Assembly: GCA_910592205.1 (NCBI GenBank)
Contig: CAJVPJ010000892.1
Coordinates: forward strand, 1 to 14,916
Direction of reading: 5' to 3'
Source of the DNA: Paraglomus occultum
Lineage: Eukaryota > Glomeromycota > Glomeromycetes > Paraglomerales > Paraglomeraceae
DNA length: 14,916 nt
Shown here: positions 7,019-14,916 of the stretch, in pieces
Layout: the number at the start of each line of letters is the position of its first letter
Numbering within the stretch: the first letter of the stretch is position 1
Position numbers and translations under genes: made by a program
Notes under the pieces: generated by a model
What the model saw: only the letters and a program-made list of their open reading frames with translations
Database searches by the model: none
Told to the model about the DNA's origin: nothing

Positions 7019-10000
7019 TTATATCTGTCCTTTAATGTCTATCTTGACAAACCGCTTCAAGCTCTCCGTTACTGGTTCAATTGCCGATTTTGTATTAAGA
7101 TGTGCTCCATTTTCAACGAAACAGTCAATTTTGTGTTTTATGAGGAATTTCGTGCAATCTTCAACATCTGCAAAAGCTAGTTCTTTACTTATATAAGCCA
7201 GCTCTAGTGAAGGCCGAAAACTTTAAAAAGAAAGCGATTAAATTTTGATGAAACATTAAAAGTCCATTGCAATCCAATACGTTACAACAAAAATTGAGAA
7301 AATAAGAACAAAACGTACGCTTTAGTTAACGCCCTCAAAGCTTCAAGTCTCTCTCGCTCAATGAATGCATCGATCAAATATCCGCCCATATATGGTGCTT
7401 CCAAATAGAGACGAAAAAATTTATGATAGTTTGACGTTGCAAGCGCAGACCTAACTTCCAATGCGTGCTTGATCGACAAATCCTCTTTCATTGCCGGCGT
7501 TAATCCAGCAATCAATGATATTATATCTAAACAATGGACATCGTTTGGTAAGCGATATTCATAATCATAAAAGCGGAAATTGATCTACTAAACATGTTTG
7601 GTGTTACCTGATCGATTTTTAGTGTGCAGGAAGTATAGCAGTCGGTACGCCGTAAACTCCATCACGTGTCCTGGAATGCTCAATTTATAAAGCTCTTTTA
7701 ACTGTGTTTGACATTGATTATACTCACCAAGATCACCCTGTAAAATCATGTTTTGTTAGACTACAGTGCGTCACGTCTGTTAAGCCTTCGATGGCAAATG
7801 AAGAAAATATATATATCAACCTTTTCCAATGCAATACGAGCATGTGTCTCGTACACCTTTACAGTAAACTCAGTTTGGATTCGCTGAACCTTTGCGAAAA
7901 AAGAAGTATCGTTTCATAGGGTGTTTGTGAAACGCTTAAACTGGGCAAATGAGATTATAAACACTTACCGTCAGGTCTTGCCGTAACGATTTAAACTGAT
8001 CACATATATATGTGTAATTCTGTTCGTCTACCCATTTTTTCTTCAAAAAATCAAGCGTTTTCATAAGAACGGGCAAAGGCCTAACGGTTGACGGGTCCGG
8101 TGCCTATACAGTGATATTAACGAGTCAGTAAAAGCTTTGGCACAAATTTCCAACAAATTCCAATACACACCGAAGTTAATCGCAAATATGATTTTTCTAA
8201 ATTTTGGCAAGTCCCAACAATCGTATTCTGGTCCGGGTTGAATTCCTCCTGTTTGTTAACAGAACAAACGAAAACAAATTAGTAAATTAAAAACAATAAG
8301 CTCAAGAAATATCGGTGAGATAATAAACCTGGTGTCTACCGTTGCGGGTGATTGATTGCGCAGACGAACATCAGCTTGAAATCTTCTGAGCCGTTTTTCT
8401 CTTTTGTCTTGTTCATCTAGACTATCACTACCCAATGACATCCGATCGATAGAAGCAACAGGCATCCTTAGACTATATTAGCTACGTGATATACTCGTCG
8501 AAACAATATTAACAATAACCAAAACAGAAGGGAGACATACTTTTTTCGCTTTGATTCTTTGTCAAAGCATGAACTGAATGAAATCAATTGATGAGGGGGG
8601 TAAGTGTGAAGTTATGAGAAAATCAAACCACCAGAGTGAATAATGTCGAGCCAAATACCTAGGTAAGGGCATCTTTACCCAATCGGTCGTCCAGAGCTCA
8701 TTATTAGCTACTTTTGTGGCAATAATTTGTCTCAATTCATCTTCAACAGCATGCATATTGTTAGGCGCCACTGCAAAACTGCGTTCAACGTACTCTCTGA
8801 TAGATGAAACATTAGACAATTAATCATCGAAATCAAATTTAACATCTGTAAAATATACTCACTTCAAAGGGTCCGGCCACCGATCCGGTGCTGTACTCTG
8901 TTGGTTTTTAAGATCTCTAATTGAGAGAAAACTTAGTAATAATTATTATACAACACGTCCAGTAAGGATGTGCACATACCGAGATGGTTGGATTTGTTGC
9001 TGCTGTTGTTGTAATTGCTGTGGCGATTGTTCCTGTTGTTCTTGTTGCTGTAGTAGTAGTAGTTGCTGCTTTCTTTGTTGTTTCTGTTGATGATCGAGCG
9101 TTGTGACCTGTTGTTGTTCATCTGAAATTGCCTGTTGAACGGAATGACTGCGAAAAGATAGAGAGAACTTCTGAGGAGTCTTTTTGTTAGAAACCCCTAA
9201 TTTTATGGGGGCATACGCGGGTTCTAAAAGAAGTTATAAAGTCAGCCATAGTCGTTATCAAAAAGCGTTACTGCGAAAACTTGGATATCGACTGTACTTG
9301 AACTGTTAGCCGTTTCCGGTGTTGTACCAACATTGAGATTCGCAAACCCGGATGTAGTTGCCTGGACAACGTTGTCCGAGCCATTTTTCATCACATTGGC
9401 AGAAAATCCTCCACCAATTGTGTTTTGCGTTAACATCCCTGTGAAAGCGGAAGATTTGCTTCAACGAGCAAAATATGTAAATCTAATTATTAAACATTAT
9501 AAGATCAGGCCTATGAGCTGTAATTAGTCCCAAAGGATACTCACGATTGTGCGGTAAGAGTCGCAGAACTAGGGGGAGGTCTTGAGGTAGGTGTAGGCGT
9601 CGGTGGAGTTGTGGGTTGAGCTACAACATTAGCGTACGTAGCTGTGTGGGAGTTAGGCTGGGAATAAGCTGAATAGGACGAAGAAGTATAATAATTGCTT
9701 GGGTCATACGGGGCAGAATAATTGGTTGTGTAATAACTTTGAGCTGGCTGAGAGGCCGACGTAGAATACCAGGAACCATTCGAAGGAAACCCTGGAGGGC
9801 TAGGCTGAAAAGCAGCGCTTGTCTGACTCCCAACTGGATTCGTTCCGGGTGGAAATGCGGCAACTGAAGATGTGGTTGTGGAAGCACCGGGGGCGGGAGG
9901 TTGTGAAGGGTAGGAAGTATAGTATGTTGGATACTGTGAGTATGGTACAGTAGAAGGTGCTTGTGAAGAATAAAATGTTGAGTAATCCGTCTGCGTCGTC

Positions 10001-10176
10001 GCGGGTGTAGTTCCTGGGGGAGCTAAGTACTGTTGGTTTTGATCGTACGGGTAAGACCTGGTTATGATCAGTGCAAAATTAGATTAACTTGTTAGAACCA
10101 TTCAGACGATGTATGCCTATAGTGCCATTTAACTCGCAAATTACCAGGAGTGAGTATATTGAGAGTTCTCGCCCAT
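7019..10176 (-). CDS. THP3: THP3/LENG8 homologue, SAC3/GANP domain protein, 14 exons
   Basis: Yeast Thp3 works with Csn12 in transcription elongation and mRNA processing; LENG8 is the animal counterpart, so a nuclear role is expected. Minus-strand exons: 10176-10145, 10057-9545, 9458-9272, 9131-8980, 8916-8863, 8796-8659, 8573-8541, 8466-8340, 8248-8171, 8103-7969, 7889-7821, 7737-7608, 7526-7319, 7220-7019. All phases agree, giving 685 residues. Residues 1-244 are Tyr/Ser/Pro/Gln/Thr-rich, 245-294 are Gln-rich. WPDPLKEYVERSF (about 307-319) and NELWTTDW precede a basic linker. The SAC3 domain starts near 420: [96 protein letters not shown]. Introns are 63-140 bases. The exon 3 boundaries and the donors after exons 8 and 11 are least certain. 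The start ATG has A at -3 and is not itself conserved. Divergent from the DUF4604 gene. Confidence 0.93.
8980..9131 (-). repeat. Poly-glutamine exon of the THP3 homologue
   Basis: This exon is read in the CAA/CAG frame and encodes [12 protein letters not shown] followed by Q-rich sequence interrupted by a run of four Leu, then Q/E and Q/P segments. The Asn/Ser frame over the same bases does not join neighbouring exons in phase. Confidence 0.75.
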
Positions 10177-10796
10177 GTTTCCTATGTGGTTGGTAACTTG
10201 TTCGGACAGACAGCCAATTGATTGTAAGTGACAGAAACTAAACTCATTGCAAGCGGCAGAGTGCAAAGTAGTATTTAGGCATGCAGAATTCAATGACGTA
10301 GCATAATTTTTTTTTATTAACATACTGTGCCACTTCATCCCACTATAGAACTAATAACGGTTCGAGTTGAAGCATTGATATATAATTTTCTCCTAATAGT
10401 ATCGAAGGCTCTCGCTGCCTGTCTGTCTGTACGAGCCCCACTGTGATTCAAATCTTGTTTCAGTTGGCAATCCAGTGAAAACCAGCGTACTCTTTGATAT
10501 CCCACGTTTAACCATCCGCTTGATAATAAGAGATATATCAAGCAGAAACTTGCTAGCGCTAATCAAGCCGGGCTTGAGAGGTTTGCATTATCTTGACTGA
10601 GCGACTAGCACCGTGGTTGTTAAGATTTCTTCGACTTCTGCAGAAGACAAAGACAATCTGTCATGCACCCCGACTGTCAAAGTTCTTTATCATGAAAGTA
10701 GCCGGCGGATTTCCCACGGATGATCTGAATGACTGCCCAAATACCTATCATCAACAAAAGCAGAATTAAATAATAATATTAATGTATTAATCAAAA
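10177..10796. promoter_or_regulatory. Divergent promoter region of THP3 homologue and DUF4604 gene
   Basis: The 620 bases between the two divergent start codons must contain both promoters unless 5'-UTR exons lie further away. A perfect 13-base palindrome, CAAGCCGGGCTTG, sits at 10564-10576 and could be a dimeric factor site (inference). The minus-strand open frames at 10335-10541 and upstream of 10176 have no recognised motif and I do not annotate them. Confidence 0.5.
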
Positions 10797-11507
10797 ATGC
10801 CTCCAAAATTAACCCCACATCAATTTTCGAGAGGTCTTGCTTATGTGAAGCAGGTTTGTATGTTTATACCGGCTGTAGCAAATAACGTGACTACTAATTG
10901 ACAACTTCATACCTGCTCTCGATAAGGTACCCACTTTCCTTCAAGGATTAGTCGACGATGATGACGACGGAGCGGAAACGTCAGACAAGCTGCCAACTAC
11001 GAGCGAAGACCTGATTGATAACGAAGATGACGAAATTCTTAAATTAAGTGGAGACGAGAAACCGCAAATCGTGGTACTTAACGAAAGGAAGCACATGACA
11101 GAAGAAGAAGTGCAAGAGTTCATAGGTACTCAGAAAAAAACTAAGCTAACAGGTAAAGAGAATTTAAATAGTGTTATATGCCATTATTATTATGTGAAAT
11201 ACATTGTGCTAAGATTTCAATAATAGATGACGAATCCAGTCAGAACGAAGACCATGGTTCGCAAGGCGGAAAAATAATATTTCGTAAGCCTGATATAAAG
11301 AAAATTAGTGCAAACAATAATAAACCAAAGGCTTTCTCTAAAGCTAAATCGGACACTTCCATAAAGGATCTTAATGAAGTAATTCATAGCCTTAAGCGGG
11401 AACGAGCGAGCAAAGACGAAACTGGTGCCGGCGAAAAATCAACGAAAAAAACAAAGAGGAAAAAGAAAATGAACAATCTCTTGAGTTTTGATAGTGATAT
11501 CGTATAA
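10797..11507 (+). CDS. KIAA1143-like protein (DUF4604 family), three exons
   Basis: Small, highly charged eukaryotic protein of unknown function. Exons are 10797-10853, 10927-11152 and 11227-11507; introns are 73 and 74 bases (GTTTGT...TAAG, GTAAAG...ATAG). The product is 187 residues. Family landmarks in order: LAYVKQVPTFL near the N-terminus (counterpart of the SYV...P.FL start), an acidic region rich in Asp/Glu, KPQIVVLNERKHMTEEEV (counterpart of the PQVVVLK...S.EEV motif), GGKIIFRKP (counterpart of GRIIYRKP), a Lys-rich segment TKKTKRKKKMNN likely to act as a nuclear signal, and the terminal LLSFDSD. The start ATG has A at -3. A second phase-compatible donor at 11126 would remove nine codons. 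Transcribed divergently from the THP3 homologue. Confidence 0.88.
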
Positions 11508-13102
11508 CACGCTAATATTTAATATACATCGAAATGCTTGCGTTATTTTGATTTCATCAATATGTTACTTGGAAATTTTCAGGCATGTATTATAGCAGTC
11601 TTTTTATTTCTTTTGTAATATAAGAATTTTTAGTTTCCTTGACGAACATATATGTGTAGTGTTCTTTGGGATATTGAAGAGCTCTGGTGTCATCTGAGAC
11701 GCTCTAATAGCACCACGACCGTCAAAAATATTATGGGTTTATCAATTAACAAACTATTTAGTGATCTTGAACAATGTCCGCAGGATATATAGTGAACCTG
11801 GCTTATACTTACTCTTGAGAAAATATTGCCTGATATCTGGGTTATGCCCATCAATCTTAGCGTATGAGCATCCACTATGGAAAGAATTATAGCACAGTTA
11901 GAAGCATTCAACAAGGCCCCTTTGTGTTTTTAAAATCAATAAGACCCAAACTCTGCGGAAATATCTCAGATATGTCGAAATCCAATGTGTGGTACGTAAT
12001 GATAGTTATTTAAGTCCCCTTCCAAACGATACCTCTCTGCTGTTTCTTTTATTGTAATATTTAATTGTCCTTTTAAAATATTCTAACAAGCGAAAGTTCA
12101 TAAATTTCAATTATTCCCTTCATCCTGAGTGCTCACGCGGCTAAGGCTAAGGCTAGAGTGTGAACCGGAACCTTAGCTACAAATTCGAGGCTTGTTATCG
12201 AATTTTACGTGGTATAATTAGAAAACTTTCCCGACCGATAAGTTTTGGTAACTAATCATAATCGACGTACAACTCGAGGATAGATAATAGTCTACCAGAA
12301 GCGTATACAACCCTGCTAGAATAAGGTGTCTTCTCTAGTAATAAGATGCTTGAGAGTCTTGTCATTACAGACTTCACGACCAGTCGAAAACGCATTTCTT
12401 GATGCATCTTCGCCGTTGTTATTGTAAATTTTGTCTCTTTTTTTTTCTTGTTAAATTAACATTAGATGTACACCCTCTATCTTTATAGTGCATGACTTGT
12501 GTTTAGATAAGATAAGCGCGAATATGAATACACTCTGACTGAACATCGATGCATATCATTACATTGTTTGGTAGGTTGCAATTCACACCGTCCACACAGT
12601 ACCAACATAATTAATCTTTTTCTACTCCTATACGAATATTGTCTACTCGACTTTGTCCTTTTTTCTGCAAGTTTAAGAATATCGTCAACTCTATTTGTGG
12701 ATTTTCTTATACCTGAGGTTTCCCATTCAATATAATCTGTGGCTCCTCAACGCGACATAAGTTGATAAATTTCTCCGGATTAAAGTGTTAACATATAAGC
12801 GGCTTTGAGACTTCAACGGTGCATTCTCAAAAAGAGAATGGTTTACAATATACCATTCGGCTGCTCGGCCAAAAGGAACTGAAACAGTATTATCATTGTT
12901 GTAAATAATTTGATTTCGTAACAAGCAAATTAATCTTTAACCAACGAAAATCTCAGAGAAAAGACGCGGACGGAAACTGTGTTGTACGTATATTATATAA
13001 TCACTAACTCATATTACGCGTCACTGCAAATAAATTGTATTACGCCTTAGTTACATATTCATCAACAATTAGCTGCTTTGCGCAGTTTTTATCTAAGACT
13101 CC
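11508..13102. other. Long gene-poor region
   Basis: No complete gene is recognisable. It holds a short ARF-like N-terminal fragment at 11733-11792 and scattered weak hairpins, such as GAATGGT/ACCATTC near 12836-12858. The minus-strand frames at 11690-11914 and 12727-12924 show no motif. No tRNA with convincing A and B boxes was found. Confidence 0.5.
11733..11792 (+). pseudogene. Possible fragment of an ARF-family GTPase N-terminus
   Basis: ATG opens a 19-codon frame beginning MGLSINKLFSDL and ending in TAG. The first twelve residues closely resemble the N-terminus of ADP-ribosylation factors (myristoylated Gly2, then a KLFS-x-L amphipathic helix). The expected continuation with GKKEMRILMVG and the GxxxxGKT loop is absent in the following 3 kb as far as I can read. 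It may be an orphan exon or decayed copy, or a coincidence over 12 residues. Confidence 0.25.
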
Positions 13103-13229
13103 ATGAAGAAGTACAGTTTTTCACAAATTCTCTGGCATTTTGAAGGAAGAAGCGCGCTAGGATTAGGTCAAAAAGTTTTGGACAACCATACAGAACGTGA
13201 ATACGGAAACGCAATTACAGGAAGCAGTG
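13103..13229 (+). CDS. Exon-like piece of an unrecognised gene or pseudogene
   Basis: ATG at 13103 opens a 42-codon frame (begins MKKYSFSQILWHFEGR, later LGLGQKVLDNHTEREYGN) that runs into a strong donor, G|GTAAGC, at 13229/13230. No downstream exon could be identified. Another frame over 13046-13150 reads LAALRSFYLRLHEEVQFF and stops at a TGA at 13148-13150; the two frames look like one protein split by a one-base shift near 13145-13150. It may be a first exon or a frameshifted relic. Family unknown. Confidence 0.3.
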
Positions 13230-13863
13230 GTAAGCAATAATATTTGTGGTCCATGTTTTAGTTTATGCATTCAAGCCATGCATAAATGATAATTGCTTAT
13301 TGCTGGCCTAATAGTGTAAACTGTGAACATAATACATATGCATGGGTTATAATAAATTTACAAGTAGTTGAGTTACCATTGATAAGTAAATTTGTGCCAG
13401 AGCCATGAAGACAAAGCCTCAAAAGCTCTGTGTTTTCTGTCGTGCTAATACCAGCCATTTTTGCTCACATAATTAATATAACGTGTTTACTTTGTCTGGT
13501 TTCGGCAATTGTATAACTGTAACTCACAGTAGAAAAGGTGTTTGCAGCATGCCCCATACCAACTATGGCGCACGTCGTTATATTGAGATCGTTTTATTAT
13601 ACTTGGTTATATATAACTCGCACAATATTATTATAATGTTGTATAGTAATATCATTATATCGAGCCCATTTTATAACAATACTATGATATGTTTCCGGGT
13701 CAACAGATTGTTTTATCTAAAAGAACTCTTAATTTCATACAAACGCGAAAAATAATTTGGTGTAGGGTTTGATTGTGATACCTTAATTATGCAGGAATGA
13801 TCGACAAAATATTTTGGACCCTATTACTATCGCATTTTGCAAGTATACAAAACCATAATATGA
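13230..13863. other. AT-rich stretch without an assignable gene
   Basis: Contains a 23-codon ORF at 13405-13476 with a Cys/His spacing, and near 13573-13680 two TTATATYGAG units that recall the pogo-type MITE interior. The plus-strand frame at 13483-13755 crosses this AT-rich block and has no motif. Confidence 0.4.
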
Positions 13864-14199
13864 AATTTATTAATATTAATACATACTAGTCACTTCACTA
13901 AACCTTTTTTTGACTTGCAATATCCATCCTGTTTCAAAAAAGACAATGTACAAGTTCTCAGTTACATACTGTTGGTACGTTCTAGCACTTGCGTTAAATT
14001 TATTTGTGGGAAAGAGCATCTTCATGTAAGAAATGCAGACCGCTCAGGAATTGCATACACAAACACTGAAAAACCACATGAAATCTGTATAGCAGAGGGT
14101 TCCAGGCCATATGTTGTTGGTGACACGAAAGAAATGTTAAAAACGCGAGCTGGAAAAGATATAATAATAATAAACTATACTGTTGTAATCGTGTATTAG
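13864..14199 (+). pseudogene. Unrecognised open frame, probably a gene fragment
   Basis: Stop-to-stop frame without an in-frame ATG near its start. The middle looks coding: residues reading SSTCVKFICGKEHLHVRN, then EKPHEICIAEGSRPYVVGD and TKEMLKTRAGKD, after which it degenerates into an ATA repeat and stops. The EICIAEGSRPY strand resembles the beta-strand/acidic core seen in nuclease-like domains of large multicopy families in Glomeromycotina, but this is from memory and weak. It may be an internal exon or a truncated repeat-family copy. Confidence 0.3.
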
Positions 14200-14546
14200 T
14201 ATGCTAGTTTTGTGCTACTTATGCTCAACTTCAAAGTGTGACGAATCTCGGGTCCCTGCGAAAAGGTGATACACTTTTCTCAGAACCACATGATCCTTTC
14301 GATAAAATTGGCGCTGTCTTGCTCTTTCTTTGATATTGGCGTCTTCCGCTCTTGTTGCAAAGAGTAAACGATGCCTAATAATTTCTCCTCACTTTTTAAT
14401 GTTTTACGCAAATAACTTGGACTGTCCAGATCGATCAATGATCATCATTATAAGTGTTACAGTGGAGGGGTAAGTATTTCAAAGCCATATCTCTTTATTT
14501 ATATTAGATCCATTTTTAACTTGCGAGCTTTTTGAATACCCGAATT
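14200..14546. other. Upstream region of the membrane-protein gene
   Basis: No coding sequence is recognised. A GTAAGT donor at 14470 and an ATATTAG acceptor ending at 14507 would define a 38-base 5'-UTR intron, shorter than any other intron here, so it is doubtful. Confidence 0.4.
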
Positions 14547-14916
14547 ATGGCAGTACTGCAACGGCGAATTTTACAATGCGTTTTGTTTATGTGTTTAGGG
14601 CTGTCTTATCTCATTGGGCAGGTTTTCCTGATACTCATGTTTATTCCGCCCTTTGCATTGCTTGGATGGATGTTCCTTCCTATTGTTGTAGCTAGTTTTG
14701 GTGGTAAGGACGCATCGTTTGACCAAGTCCTTCTATTTCTCTGAAAGACCAACGATTTGGTCAACAAACACGGATTGAGTTGGTTGTCAGTGGCGAGGTG
14801 GAACTATCATGAAAATATCATAACTAAGATCAAATTATGTATACTAGTTACGGCATACAGCCTTGCCTGGTTAATATATTTAACATGGGGTGAGTTTATA
14901 TCTAATAATCTACTGT
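14547..14916 (+). CDS. Multi-pass membrane protein, N-terminal part, unknown family
   Basis: The gene runs off the right edge. Exon 1 is 14547-14703 and exon 2 is 14791-14889; the first intron is 87 bases (GTAAGG...GTCAG) and carries an in-frame stop, and a second donor GTGAGT starts at 14890. The visible 85 codons begin MAVLQRRILQCVLF. Hydrophobic segments lie at about residues 8-29, 30-51 and 65-84, separated by VARWNYHEN after the second, so at least three membrane helices are likely. ATG at 14547 is the first Met after an in-frame stop at 14517-14519. I do not recognise the family and the cellular membrane cannot be inferred. Confidence 0.6.

Noticed and set aside
6918-7196. Plus-strand open frame of 92 codons
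   Set aside because: It is antisense to the last THP3 exon.
8933-9121. Asn/Ser-rich minus-strand frame over the poly-Q exon
   Set aside because: The Gln frame over the same bases joins exons 3 and 5 in phase; the Asn frame does not and is a repeat artefact.
9272-9458. Alternative acceptor CACAG at about 9440 for THP3 exon 3
   Set aside because: It would put the exon into a frame that soon stops; the acceptor TTGAAG at 9459 keeps the frame open, although this non-conserved region stays less certain.
9621-9887. Minus-strand 88-codon frame rich in Leu/Pro/Gln
   Set aside because: It is a shifted frame of THP3 exon 2; the Tyr/Ser/Pro frame spans all 513 bases without a stop and joins neighbouring exons.
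10360-10460. GGTTCGAGTT and GATTCAAATCT resembling tRNA B boxes
   Set aside because: No matching A box at the right distance and no cloverleaf can be drawn.
10335-10541. Minus-strand open frame containing DRQAARAFDTIRRK
   Set aside because: It has no ATG near its start, no recognised homologue and no convincing splice link to THP3 exon 1.
12130-12180. Possible tRNA or telomere-like tract (GGCTAAGGCTAAGGCT)
   Set aside because: It makes only a 7-base stem with CCTTAGC, lacks tRNA A/B boxes and has just two repeat units.
1-14916. CRISPR array, operon, prophage, toxin or viral gene
   Set aside because: The genes are spliced eukaryotic genes with poly(A) signals, and I saw no spaced direct repeats, bacterial operon structure or viral hallmark.

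Overview
This window is nuclear DNA from a eukaryote, most likely an AT-rich early-diverging fungus. The genes have GT-AG introns, mostly 63-140 bases long. There is a fungal-type histidine biosynthesis gene (ATP phosphoribosyltransferase, absent from animals), a KDEL receptor, long CAA/glutamine runs, and a small pogo/Tigger-type inverted-repeat element. The overall look (low GC, pogo-like MITEs, isolated gene fragments between compact housekeeping genes) resembles Glomeromycotina such as Rhizophagus; that placement is inference.

Layout from left to right. Positions 3-161 (+) hold the end of a glutamine-rich protein. The HIS1 homologue lies at 975-2049 (+) and rebuilds to 304 residues from three exons, the middle one only 12 bases long. 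It is convergent with an ERD2 (KDEL receptor) gene at 2624-3550 (-), four exons and 212 residues, with the ligand-binding residues intact. From 3551 to 7018 there is no confidently named gene: a tentative minus-strand gene (4149-4896), unresolved open stretches, a complete 180-bp pogo-type MITE at 6117-6296 and a decayed relative near 6383-6469.

The largest gene is a THP3/LENG8 homologue (SAC3/GANP family), 7019-10176 (-). I rebuilt it as 14 exons encoding 685 residues, with a Tyr/Ser/Pro/Gln-rich N-terminus, a poly-Q segment and a conserved C-terminal SAC3 domain. About 620 bp away a divergent gene, 10797-11507 (+), encodes a 187-residue KIAA1143-like (DUF4604) protein. Positions 11508-14546 are gene-poor, with fragments that look protein-derived: a 12-residue ARF-like N-terminus, an exon-like piece at 13103-13229 and an ORF at 13864-14199. 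The window ends inside a gene for an unrecognised multi-pass membrane protein (14547 onward, +).

The named genes are unrelated housekeeping genes (amino-acid biosynthesis, Golgi-to-ER retrieval, mRNA processing) and do not form a cluster or pathway. I found no new defence, biosynthetic or mobile system. The best leads are the HIS1 microexon, the MITE with its reiterated subterminal motif, and the unresolved fragments.
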